From contig JAGWBU010000025.1 of the NCBI GenBank assembly GCA_021295735.1, positions 1 to 36,941 of the forward strand: a stretch of 36,941 nucleotides of DNA, given 5' to 3'. A model generated the notes under the pieces. That model was not told the origin of the DNA. It saw only the letters and a list, made by a program, of their open reading frames with translations, and ran no database searches. Shown in pieces: positions 8,858 to 16,430 of this stretch (positions within the stretch are counted from its first letter, which is position 1; each line of letters starts with the position of its first letter). Made by a program: the position numbers and the translations under genes. This stretch comes from Candidatus Poribacteria bacterium (lineage in GTDB: Bacteria > Poribacteria > WGA-4E > WGA-3G).

Positions 8858-9601
8858 TTGCGTGAACCCGATGCATCGCAACCGAAAGAAAGTGCTTGCG
8901 CTGTTGAGACGGATCTTCTGCTCTGGTGGGAAGACTTCTACCTACCTGTTTTTGAGTACGTCCTACCCCAAATGGGAACATTGGAAGGGAAAAAGGTGCT
9001 TGAGTTAGGCACAGGCACAGGTGGCACCGCTACGCTGCTTGCAAAACAGGGGGCATCCGTTGTTGGAATTGATCTGTTGCCCTTTCGGCTTGATGAAGCG
9101 AAGGAAAGGGCAAACCGACATAAAGTAGCTAATGCGGTCGATTTTTCCTTGATGGATGCTACGCAACTCGCTTTTCCTGACAACACTTTCGATTTTATCA
9201 TCTCTAAATCTGTATTGGTATTTACAGAACACGTGCAGACTGCCAAAGAGTGCTACCGTGTTCTTAAACCGGACGGAAAGGCGATCTTCATGGAAAATAT
9301 GCGAAATCACCCTGTAGTGTTGCTCTATCGTAAGCTGTTTCTCAAATACTCCCGTGAGTTGCATTATTTTTCACTTCTCGATATTGAGGGAATCGGAAAA
9401 GAATTTGAGGAGATAGAACACCGCGAATTCCATCTTCTCTCTTTAGGCGCGCTGTTTTGGAAACGGATAATCCCAATTCCTATTTTCTATCGATGGACAC
9501 TCCAGTTTCTTAAATTGATTGATAAAAATCTTTTGCGAATGTTCCCCGTACTCAAGCGTTTCTGTTGGATCACCGCTATGATTTGTCACAAAAAGGCTTG
9601 A
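8858..9601 (+). CDS. Class I SAM-dependent methyltransferase
   Basis: The 247-residue protein has motif I as KVLELGTGTGGTATLLAKQG near residue 45, an acidic strand-2 end (VVGIDLLP), and later motifs FSLMDATQLAFPDNTFDFI and AKECYRVLKPDGKAIFMENM. This is the Methyltransf_11/UbiE-like pattern. The substrate is not evident. The start is a TTG two bases after the previous stop, so translation may be coupled; the upstream GGGGA is a poor ribosome binding site. An in-frame start further in would still leave motif I intact. Confidence 0.8.
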   Translation: MREPDASQPKESACAVETDLLLWWEDFYLPVFEYVLPQMGTLEGKKVLELGTGTGGTATLLAKQGASVVGIDLLPFRLDEAKERANRHKVANAVDFSLMDATQLAFPDNTFDFIISKSVLVFTEHVQTAKECYRVLKPDGKAIFMENMRNHPVVLLYRKLFLKYSRELHYFSLLDIEGIGKEFEEIEHREFHLLSLGALFWKRIIPIPIFYRWTLQFLKLIDKNLLRMFPVLKRFCWITAMICHKKA

Positions 9602-9632
9602 ACTTCATAACCATTCAATTGTAGCGAAGCAT

Positions 9633-9714
9633 TCTTGTAGGAGGACTTTGTCCGCCCGATTTTTCCTCTTGTCCGAGCGACCTCCTGGTCGCGATCGGGG
9701 AGGTCGCTCGGACA
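9633..9714. repeat. GTAGGAG-type repeat with a perfect 16-bp stem
   Basis: TTCTTGTAGGAGGACTTTG at 9633 begins the repeat. Within it, TGTCCGAGCGACCTCC (9670-9685) and GGAGGTCGCTCGGACA (9699-9714) form a perfect inverted repeat with a 13-nt loop. It lies between converging genes (methyltransferase and nagA). No T run follows, so it is a repeat rather than a classical terminator. The rest of 9602-9831 shows nothing else I can name. Confidence 0.7.
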
Positions 9715-9831
9715 GAAGAAATATCCTTTACACTCAATCCGAGATTCAAACAAAGCATCTGTCGTTAGTTTAGTTAAATTGCGTAAAACTTGTGTTCCGT
9801 TCTAACCAACCTACAAACTAATAAGCACCAG

Positions 9832-10983
9832 TCAATCTCTTTGATAAACCATTTGCCCCTTGAGAATCGTCGCTATCAAATCTATCTCACAAGTTGCATC
9901 ATTCCACTCAAATAAAATCAGATTTAGGTGGTCATTTTCACCGATATTAAAAATTTCCTCTTCCACACCAAGTAACCGCGTAGGTTGTCGTGTGGCAAGC
10001 GAAACTGCCTCTGCAAGTGATATTCCGGCAAACCGAACACTGTTTTCAACCCCCCGTGCCAACTCAATTGCCGAGCCTGCAAGATACTCTGTGCCAGCTA
10101 AACGCACACACCGATCCGCAGTTAAGTCCACAGGTTGTCCAGCGAACTGATAATCCCCAGGCGGCATCCCTGCTAATGCCGTAGCATCGCTAACGAGAAT
10201 ACACCTTTCCAGCGTTTTTGCACGTATCATTGACTTAACAACAGCAGGCGGCAGGTGATGTCCATCAACAATAAGACTCGCGTGGAGTTCATCGGCAGCG
10301 AGTTGTTCCCAAATGTAGTTCGGATGGCGCCGGATAACCGCATGCGTGCCGTTGCCAAGATGTGTAGAAAGTTTGGCGCCTGCACTAACTGCCGCTCGGA
10401 TATCTTCCGCAGACGCATTCGTATGTCCTATCGCCACGACTACACCATTCATAACTAACTTTTCAATAAAAGGAATAGCACCCTCTTTCTCAGGGGCAAG
10501 TGTTACGATGCGGATCATACCTTCAGCGATGTCCTGCCATCGCCGAAATTCGTCCCAATCTGGATCTCTGACGTGTTCTAACGGATGTGCACCGCGTGGA
10601 CCATCTTCTGCTGAAATATAAGGTCCCTCAATATGAATTCCAAGTATTGCGTGAGCAGCCAACGGGTCTCTTTGACACGCTTCTACAATAGCACGCAGAG
10701 AAGCACTGATATTCTCAAAGGATGCCGTCACTACTGTTGGACATAAGAAACCGGTACCGACGCGCCAGAGCGCACGAACCATCTTAGACACATCCGCTGC
10801 TGTGACTGTAGCAACATTGAGATCAAATCCAGCGAAGCCGTTTACCTGTATATCTACAAAAGCGGGAGCAATCCATGCGTTACCATCAGTAGATGTGACC
10901 TCGCGCATTGATTGAACGCGGTCGCTTACAAGGGTAATTTCAACGGATCTATTATCAAAAATGGTGTGTCCACTAAGTTTCAT
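9832..10983 (-). CDS. nagA: N-acetylglucosamine-6-phosphate deacetylase-like amidohydrolase
   Basis: The 383-residue protein follows the NagA pattern: APAFVDIQVNGFAGFD at 39-54, HIEGPYIS at 117-124 (Glu119 as metal ligand), GHTNAS with His187, His208 in HLGNGTHAVIRRHP, and SDAT with Asp266 as the probable catalytic aspartate. NagA removes acetate from GlcNAc-6-phosphate, feeding amino sugars into glycolysis. The usual HLFNAM segment reads HLGNGTH and the usual DG(I/L)H segment reads DGHH, so substrate preference may differ. The gene is convergent with the methyltransferase and divergent from the aldo/keto reductase. No nagB or phosphotransferase gene is present. Confidence 0.82.
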   Translation of the reverse strand: MKLSGHTIFDNRSVEITLVSDRVQSMREVTSTDGNAWIAPAFVDIQVNGFAGFDLNVATVTAADVSKMVRALWRVGTGFLCPTVVTASFENISASLRAIVEACQRDPLAAHAILGIHIEGPYISAEDGPRGAHPLEHVRDPDWDEFRRWQDIAEGMIRIVTLAPEKEGAIPFIEKLVMNGVVVAIGHTNASAEDIRAAVSAGAKLSTHLGNGTHAVIRRHPNYIWEQLAADELHASLIVDGHHLPPAVVKSMIRAKTLERCILVSDATALAGMPPGDYQFAGQPVDLTADRCVRLAGTEYLAGSAIELARGVENSVRFAGISLAEAVSLATRQPTRLLGVEEEIFNIGENDHLNLILFEWNDATCEIDLIATILKGQMVYQRD

Positions 10984-10992
10984 AATGGATTT

Positions 10993-11021
10993 ACTATAAA
11001 CTAAAAATTGATTTGTCGCAA
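10993..11021 (-). promoter_or_regulatory. Promoter for nagA, placing the transcript start almost on the ATG
   Basis: On the minus strand, TTGCGA (11016-11021) and TATAGT (10993-10998) are 17 bp apart. Transcription would start near 10986, about 3 nt before the ATG at 10983. There is no Shine-Dalgarno sequence, consistent with a leaderless message. Confidence 0.5.
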
Positions 11022-11049
11022 GAAAAAGGTTGCATTTTTTGGCAAATTC

Positions 11050-11067
11050 GGTTAATGTATGTTAACC
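11050..11067. promoter_or_regulatory. Palindromic candidate operator between nagA and the aldo/keto reductase
   Basis: GGTTAA (11050-11055) and TTAACC (11062-11067) form an inverted repeat with a 6-bp spacer, in the divergent promoter region. Size and symmetry fit a dimeric repressor site. No regulator gene is adjacent. Confidence 0.35.
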
Positions 11068-11120
11068 TTGAACAAATCCCGACTGATCGTATGGGCAACA
11101 TGTAAAATATGGAGGCAGAA

Positions 11121-11903
11121 ATGGAATATCTTACTTATGGAAAAACAGGTTTGGAAATCTCACGACTCTGTTTCGGGGCAGGAAGATTCGGAGACACCTG
11201 CAAGACTCACGAAGCAGGTGCTAAACTGATGTTAAAGGCACTGGACGAGGGCATAACCTTCTGGGACACTGCCGAAGGCTACGGAACACAACCGCATCTC
11301 GGTGAAGCAATTCGTCAGATTAACCGCGAAGAAATCGTCATCCAAACGAAAACTGCCAACAAAGACCATGAAAGTGCATCAGCCAGTATACAAAAAGCAC
11401 TGCGTGAACTGCAGACAGAGTATATAGATGTTATGTTACTGCACGCAATCTCTTCGCCAGACGATTTAGCAACACGGGAACGTGAAGGTGCGTTTGATGC
11501 GTTCCGAGAAGCGAAAGCTGCTGGCAAAGTCCGCGTTATCGGGTGCTCCACTCACATATACACCGGTCCTGTCATGGATGCAGTGATTGATCATCCTGAG
11601 ATTGATGTTATCCTCACAACAGCGAACAAGGAAGGCAGGATGTTAGAAGGCGGGCCTTTTGAAAAACATCTGGAATATATCCAACGCGCTTATGACCTCG
11701 GCAAAGGTATAAGTATCATGAAGGTTGTTGTAGCAGGAGATATTCCGGAGGCGGATAGACCTGAATGGATTGAGTGGGGATTCAACCTTGAAACAGCGCA
11801 TGCGATTAACCTCGGCATGACTGAAGATCAGCATATCACGCTGGATGTTGGATTGGCGCGGGCAAGTGCGCGAAGACGCCTTGTTCAACGCAAGGCAGCA
11901 TAA
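11121..11903 (+). CDS. Aldo/keto reductase
   Basis: I chose the ATG at 11121 because GGAGG at 11111-11115 is correctly spaced for it; the ATG at 11109 would overlap that site. The product has 260 residues and the AKR catalytic tetrad: Asp49 and Tyr54 in FWDTAEGYG, Lys77 in IQTKTAN, His108 in VMLLHA. It begins MEYLTYGKTGLEISRLCFGA, typical of bacterial AKRs. It is slightly shorter than the usual 300 or so residues. The family reduces aldehydes and ketoses with NADPH. The next gene starts 23 nt after it, so an operon with the zinc dehydrogenase is likely. Confidence 0.87.
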   Translation: MEYLTYGKTGLEISRLCFGAGRFGDTCKTHEAGAKLMLKALDEGITFWDTAEGYGTQPHLGEAIRQINREEIVIQTKTANKDHESASASIQKALRELQTEYIDVMLLHAISSPDDLATREREGAFDAFREAKAAGKVRVIGCSTHIYTGPVMDAVIDHPEIDVILTTANKEGRMLEGGPFEKHLEYIQRAYDLGKGISIMKVVVAGDIPEADRPEWIEWGFNLETAHAINLGMTEDQHITLDVGLARASARRRLVQRKAA

Positions 11904-11926
11904 CATATTTATCTGAGGATATCTTA

Positions 11927-13000
11927 ATGTCGGCAACGATGCGCGCTATAATGTGCCGTGGACCGCAAGATTACCGACTTGAAGAGGTCCCAATACCGCA
12001 TGCCGGTCCTGGTGAAGTTGTCATCAAGGTCAATGCCTGCGGTGTTTGCGCGAGTGACATCAAATGTTATACAGGCGCACCACTTTTCTGGGGGGACGAA
12101 CACCGCAAACCGTACGTAGAAGCACCCGTTATTGCTGGACATGAATTCATTGGAGAAGTCGTTCAACTCGGTGAAGGTGCAGGTGAAAAGTACGGACTAC
12201 AACTCGGAGACATAGCCATCGCGGAGCAGATCGTCCCGTGTTGGGAATGCCGCTACTGCCGCACTGGAAAATATTGGCTCTGTCAAGTTCACAACATCTA
12301 CGGATTTCAGCCGGTTGTGAACGGCGGCATGGCAGACTATATGAAATTCCCTGCGCGCTCACTTGTTTACAAGGTGCCATCCGACATACCCTCAGCAAGT
12401 GCAGCGATGATTGAACCGCTTGCATGTTCCATTCATGCCGTTCAACGCGGAAACATTGAATTCGGAGACGTTGTCGTCGTGGCAGGTGCTGGCACGCTCG
12501 GTCTTGGCATGATCGGCGCGGCAAAACTGAAAAACCCAGGCACGCTTATCGCAATTGACCTTATCCCCAAACGGTTAGGTGTGGCAAAGAAATTGGGCGC
12601 AGATATAACTATCAACCCATCGGAAACGGATGCTGTTCAACAAGTGTTAGATTTAACCGATGGGTACGGATGTGATGTTTACATTGAGGCAACAGGACAT
12701 CCAAAGGCAGTAGAACAAGGACTTCACATGATCCGAAAAGCAGGAACTTTCGTCGAATTCAGCGTCATGCGGGAACCGGTAACCGTTGATTGGACTATCA
12801 TAGGCGACACGAAAGAACTAAATATACACGGATCCCATTTAGGTCCCTATGCGTATCCGCTCGCTATTGACTATATTCACAGCGGTGCTATTGACGTAAG
12901 TCTTATGGTCACGCATCAATTAACGCTGGAAGATTATATAACTGCCTTTGAGATGGTTCAAAAAGGCGCGGATTCCATTAAGGTTCAGTTGGTCCCTTAA
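11927..13000 (+). CDS. Zinc-dependent medium-chain alcohol/polyol dehydrogenase
   Basis: The 357-residue MDR protein keeps both zinc sites: catalytic Cys41 (CGVCASDIKC) and His72-Glu73 (AGHEFIGEV), and structural Cys105, Cys108, Cys111 and Cys119 (PCWECRYCRTGKYWLC). The Rossmann motif is VVVAGAGTLGLGMIGAAK near residue 185. ASDIKCYTGAP resembles polyol dehydrogenases such as the erythritol/threitol type; that is a resemblance from memory, not a firm assignment. It follows the aldo/keto reductase closely, so the pair could interconvert a ketose, its alcohol and an aldehyde. Confidence 0.88.
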   Translation: MSATMRAIMCRGPQDYRLEEVPIPHAGPGEVVIKVNACGVCASDIKCYTGAPLFWGDEHRKPYVEAPVIAGHEFIGEVVQLGEGAGEKYGLQLGDIAIAEQIVPCWECRYCRTGKYWLCQVHNIYGFQPVVNGGMADYMKFPARSLVYKVPSDIPSASAAMIEPLACSIHAVQRGNIEFGDVVVVAGAGTLGLGMIGAAKLKNPGTLIAIDLIPKRLGVAKKLGADITINPSETDAVQQVLDLTDGYGCDVYIEATGHPKAVEQGLHMIRKAGTFVEFSVMREPVTVDWTIIGDTKELNIHGSHLGPYAYPLAIDYIHSGAIDVSLMVTHQLTLEDYITAFEMVQKGADSIKVQLVP

Positions 13001-13042
13001 GAGGTCATATTACATATAGGGTTATTCGATTCTTGAGAACAC

Positions 13043-13076
13043 TCTTGTAGGAGGGCTTTGCAAGCCCGATTTTTTT
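13043..13076 (+). terminator. GTAGGAG-type repeat that also forms a terminator
   Basis: After CTTGTAGGA, GGGCTT (13053-13058) and AAGCCC (13062-13067) form a hairpin with a 3-nt loop, followed by GAT and a T run to 13076. It lies 43 nt after the dehydrogenase stop. It matches the dispersed repeat family but has the features of an intrinsic terminator. Confidence 0.65.
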
Positions 13077-13108
13077 GCTGCCAAGGCAAGCGACTTAACG
13101 AAGATATT

Positions 13109-13306
13109 ATGGGTGAAAAAGATAAAAAACGAGACCCAATGCCTCCGCCTGATACCACCCCAGAGGAAATTGGCGAATTTTGGGACACACATAGCCTTGC
13201 CGATTATTTGGACGAAACTCACGAAGTGGAATTTCAGGTTAATCTCGAATCAAGACTGAAGCATATTCAAAATGTCGCAAAGAGTAAGCGGATTAAAGAA
13301 AAATAA
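13109..13306 (+). CDS. Small CopG-antitoxin-like protein
   Basis: From the ATG at 13109 the product has 65 residues. An upstream in-frame start at 13058 would translate the terminator-like repeat and is rejected. The core TTPEEIGEFWDTHSLADYLDETHEVEFQV resembles the small EEREFWETHD..DY family annotated as CopG-type or BrnA-like antitoxins. No partner toxin is seen on either side: upstream is the zinc dehydrogenase, downstream about 230 nt without a gene. No clear ribosome binding site. It could be an orphan antitoxin or an unrelated small regulator. Confidence 0.5.
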   Translation: MGEKDKKRDPMPPPDTTPEEIGEFWDTHSLADYLDETHEVEFQVNLESRLKHIQNVAKSKRIKEK

Positions 13307-13540
13307 CGTGAGTTTGCCTAAGGTGGTAGCGAATCGACAACAGCCCCTTTTACCAGACTGATGCTGATATAAACTACGGTAGCACAATTTAACATATACG
13401 CTGAAACCCTAAATTTCAGAGTCGCATTTTTTTTTATATTCCGATAAACCAACGCCTATACTAATCGAATAGGCATTTTTGCTAACTGTTTTTTGGCATT
13501 TTACTCTGAAAACTCTGAAACTTTACAAACTGAAAACAGC

Positions 13541-13570
13541 TTGCCCAATACTCTTTTCCTATGATATAAT
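13541..13570 (+). promoter_or_regulatory. Possible promoter before the FGE-domain gene
   Basis: TTGCCC (13541-13546) and TATAAT (13565-13570) are 18 bp apart. The rest of 13307-13540 holds an AACGTGAGTTTG sequence at 13305-13316, matching the terminus of the element at 30321, and nothing else I can name. Confidence 0.45.
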
Positions 13571-13658
13571 AAAATCTAACAACGCGGAAACGGTAATAGT
13601 ATTTGAGATTGCCCAGTCCTTCAGAATTAATCTGAAGTTAGGTTGCGCCCGAAAGAAT

Positions 13659-14543
13659 ATGCTATTAGATGTCAAAAAGCCGAAAGCATCTCGAATTGCG
13701 CTTATCAAAAGCGATACTCCAGATTCATTTCAACAACTGCTTCAAAATTACTGGACTTGGCACTATAACGACTCGCTCTACGATGCTACCAAGCTACTTT
13801 TAAGCACAGACTTAGGATGGGAACAAGTTCCACAACACACGACACCTCCGGTTGGAGAGGTCGTTTCACCTCTGGGAAATGCGCTTGCACACGCAGCAAA
13901 GGAAGTGCGCGAGGCTGCCCTTCAAGTTCTGGATGCAACCGTGTGTATTCCAGCAGGAACTGCGCTCATCGGTGAAGAATGCACACCACTGGAAATTGAC
14001 GAATTTGAAATCGGTGTCTATCCCGTAACCAATGCCCAATACCTTCGATTTTTACAAGACACTGGATATAAACCCCCAAAGGACTGGGTTGACAGTCCTC
14101 AACTAACTTTTGAAACTTATGCTTTAAAGGGAGATCATCCCGTAGTTTGGATTAGTTGTGAAGATGCTGAAGTTTATGCTAATTATGTTGGGGGAAGATT
14201 GCCGACATTTCCAGAATGGCAATACGCGGCACGCGGCACCGATGGTAGACTGTTTCCGTGGGGATATGAAATAGACAAACCGCGCTGCAACACTGCCGAA
14301 CTCGGCGCTGAAGACACAACACCGGTCGGAGCGTTCAAAGGTGGTATTAGTCCGTTCGGTTGTTATGATATGATAGGCAATGTTTGGGAATGGACCAGCA
14401 CCTTTTACGACGATGAGGAAACTTTCCGTGTTGCTTGTGGCGGTGCTTGGTATTACAACCACGATTATAGCACCTGTACCAGTTTCGATTTTTTCAGCAC
14501 AAACTATGCAGAATTTGTAATAGGGTTTCGCATTGCTCGTTGA
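13659..14543 (+). CDS. FGE/SUMF1-domain protein (formylglycine-generating-enzyme-like)
   Basis: The reading frame is open from 13479, but a promoter-like TATAAT at 13565 lies inside it, so I place the start at the ATG at 13659 (294 residues). About 90 N-terminal residues of helical character precede the FGE-sulfatase domain: VCIPAGTALIG, EIGVYPVTNAQYLRFL, HPVVWISCEDAEVYANYVGGRLPT, EWQYAARG, LFPWG, GCYDMIGNVWEWTS, ACGGAW, VIGFRIAR. The fold is shared by true formylglycine-generating enzymes and many non-catalytic or ligand-binding proteins. The C-terminal part shows only one cysteine after ACGGAW (STCTSF), so the two-cysteine arrangement of aerobic FGE is not evident. No sulfatase is adjacent. 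Confidence 0.75.
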   Translation: MLLDVKKPKASRIALIKSDTPDSFQQLLQNYWTWHYNDSLYDATKLLLSTDLGWEQVPQHTTPPVGEVVSPLGNALAHAAKEVREAALQVLDATVCIPAGTALIGEECTPLEIDEFEIGVYPVTNAQYLRFLQDTGYKPPKDWVDSPQLTFETYALKGDHPVVWISCEDAEVYANYVGGRLPTFPEWQYAARGTDGRLFPWGYEIDKPRCNTAELGAEDTTPVGAFKGGISPFGCYDMIGNVWEWTSTFYDDEETFRVACGGAWYYNHDYSTCTSFDFFSTNYAEFVIGFRIAR

Positions 14544-14636
14544 TGCTGCATCAATATCGCTATTAATTTGCCACTTTTTTAGCACATTGGTGTTAAAGTA
14601 CTTGAGTTTTAGGAAACGGAGAAATGGAGTTAACGG

Positions 14637-15245
14637 ATGAAAGAAAATAAAACCGATGACGAACAAGTATCAATTAAAGATAAGTCCGCTAACTCTTCAC
14701 TAAAGCGTGGCGATTCAGCCATTTCATCTGAAAGATTACAAAATCAGGTTATTCAGCGCGGACGTTTAGATATTCATCTTCATCAGGCAGCGGCTAAACA
14801 TTTAAAACTGGGGGCAGATGCATTAAACGCGCGTAACTATGAAAAAGCAATTGAAGAATTTCTTCAGGTAATACAACATAATCGTGAATCCGCTGAAGCA
14901 CACTTCCATCTCGGTTTAGCTTATTTTATGTTAGAAAACTATGAAAAAGCAATTGACGCTTATAAAATGGCGATCGCGTGTGAACCGAGCGAAGTGGCTG
15001 TGTATATCAATCTTGCATCAACTTATCGTATGCTAAAACGTTATGACGAGGCAATTGGCGTTTATGAAAGTGCTATCCAGTCTATCCCGAACCACCCTGA
15101 ATTGCATTCGGAACTCGGAGCAGTTTACTCTCTTCGGGGTAAACGGCGTGAAGCTGTCGTCGCTTTTAAAACGGCAATGCGTCTGAAATTGAAGTCTTCC
15201 AAAGAATTTCGGTCTACAAAAACAGAAGGCAACGAAGAGGAATAG
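14637..15245 (+). CDS. TPR protein at the head of the sigma/VWA cluster
   Basis: The 202-residue protein has a charged, low-complexity N-terminus of about 45 residues, then about four TPR units: HLKLGADALNARNYEKAIEE, AHFHLGLAYFMLENYEKAID, VYINLASTYRMLKRYDEAIG, LHSELGAVYSLRGKRREAV. There is no signal peptide, so it is probably cytoplasmic. A GGAG sequence precedes the ATG. It is followed after 58 nt by the sigma factor gene. TPR proteins act as scaffolds; here it may bind the sigma/anti-sigma pair, but that is only suggested by position. Confidence 0.78.
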   Translation: MKENKTDDEQVSIKDKSANSSLKRGDSAISSERLQNQVIQRGRLDIHLHQAAAKHLKLGADALNARNYEKAIEEFLQVIQHNRESAEAHFHLGLAYFMLENYEKAIDAYKMAIACEPSEVAVYINLASTYRMLKRYDEAIGVYESAIQSIPNHPELHSELGAVYSLRGKRREAVVAFKTAMRLKLKSSKEFRSTKTEGNEEE

Positions 15246-15303
15246 AATAAGAGCATCACTCGCGTGTGTGCCGCACCCTTACCTGAACAAGCAGGAGAAA
15301 ATC

Positions 15304-15903
15304 ATGATAGTTTCAGACGAAGAATTGATGATGGAATGTCGTAAAGGAGATATGAGTGCGTTTGAGCTGCTTGTCAGAAGGTATCAAGATGCACTTGTTA
15401 ACTATATTCATTACACTATCAACGATTATCATCGTGCTGAAGACTTAGCACAGGAGACGTTCCTCCGTGTTTTCAAGAGCGCGAGTCGTTATGAACCGAA
15501 AGCGTCCTTTAAAAGTTGGCTGTATACAATTGCTACCAATTTGTCAAAAAACGAAATTCGAAATCGGGCACGGCGAAATACATACTTTCTGGAAGATATG
15601 GTTGACGAAAACGAGGATGTTTACCACTCTGAATTTATGATAGATACCCGTTACCAACCAGATATCCTTTATGAAAAGAAAGAACGCCAACAACTCATCA
15701 AAAAAGCACTTAAACAACTACCTGAAAACCAACGTTTAGCTTTAACACTGGTAACATATCAAGAACTTAGTTACGAAGAAATTTCTGAGATACTAAACTG
15801 TTCAATAGGGTCGGTGAAATCTTTAATTCATCGTGCACGTCAAAACATCAAAAAACTACTTATCAAGGCTGGAATAGGAGGTGGAGTCAATGCCAAAATA
15901 TAA
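15304..15903 (+). CDS. ECF-type RNA polymerase sigma factor
   Basis: I chose the ATG at 15304, with AGGAG at 15293-15297, over a GTG at 15268. The 199-residue product has region 2 (FELLVRRYQDALVNYIHY, DYHRAEDLAQETFLRVFK, FKSWLYTIATNLSKNEIR) and region 4 (LPENQRLALTLVTYQELSYE, EISEILNCSIGSVKSLIHRA), and no regions 1 or 3, which defines the ECF group. Its last 14 nt overlap the start of the anti-sigma gene, so the two are translationally coupled. It presumably directs transcription of its own operon, though no promoter was identifiable. Confidence 0.93.
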   Translation: MIVSDEELMMECRKGDMSAFELLVRRYQDALVNYIHYTINDYHRAEDLAQETFLRVFKSASRYEPKASFKSWLYTIATNLSKNEIRNRARRNTYFLEDMVDENEDVYHSEFMIDTRYQPDILYEKKERQQLIKKALKQLPENQRLALTLVTYQELSYEEISEILNCSIGSVKSLIHRARQNIKKLLIKAGIGGGVNAKI

Positions 15904-16417
15904 AACAAACGGATGTAAAAATGTTCAAACACAACTTTCAGCCTATTTTGACAATGAAATGCCTACGTGGAAACGACATCTTATTGGGTGGCATCTAAAG
16001 CAATGCCCGGATTGCAAACACCGAGCCAAAGCAATAGAACGAACTGATAAACTGCTCCACTTTGTAGAACCGGTTAAGGTTTCCGATACCTTTCTATCAA
16101 CTGTAATGTCACGTGTAACTACGATGAAGGCGACTCAAAAAGCGCATCAGTCGCTCTTTAACCGTCTTGGGTCTGTAGTTGAAGGCCTGCAACTATGGAT
16201 GCGGAGCAACATCCGTGCCTATAACCTCGTTTATATGTTTGGGTTAATTTTTTGTGTAATTACAATGATAGGTGTAACGCTCTACTCACCTCGTATTGAG
16301 AAACTCAACCTGTTTCCACAATTAAGTTCTAAATCATCAGAAACCCAACAAGAGAGGCTTGTTTCTTTTGAAGTAATATTACTGCCGGAACCCAAACGTT
16401 TCTTTAAAATTCGTTGA
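15890..16417 (+). CDS. Membrane-anchored zinc-finger anti-sigma factor
   Basis: The start is the ATG at 15890, preceded by AGGAGGTGG; an in-frame GTG at 15881 lies within that site. The product has 175 residues. Near the N-terminus is the anti-sigma zinc-finger pattern (YFDNEMPTWKRHLIGWHLKQ then CPDCK), with the HxxxCxxC arrangement. A single membrane segment (about residues 105-127, YNLVYMFGLIFCVITMIGVT) separates the sigma-binding domain from a periplasmic tail of about 48 residues. Such proteins hold the ECF sigma factor at the membrane until an envelope signal releases it. It ends 13 nt before the first VWA gene. Confidence 0.87.
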   Translation: MPKYKTNGCKNVQTQLSAYFDNEMPTWKRHLIGWHLKQCPDCKHRAKAIERTDKLLHFVEPVKVSDTFLSTVMSRVTTMKATQKAHQSLFNRLGSVVEGLQLWMRSNIRAYNLVYMFGLIFCVITMIGVTLYSPRIEKLNLFPQLSSKSSETQQERLVSFEVILLPEPKRFFKIR

Positions 16418-16430
16418 TGAGGTATAAACA

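Noticed and set aside
13058..13108. Upstream start for the CopG-like protein
   Set aside because: It would place the coding sequence across a terminator-like hairpin and T run.
13479..13658. 60-codon N-terminal extension of the FGE-domain protein
   Set aside because: A TATAAT-type promoter lies inside it and the sequence is unlike the family N-terminus; the ATG at 13659 is preferred, though not proven.
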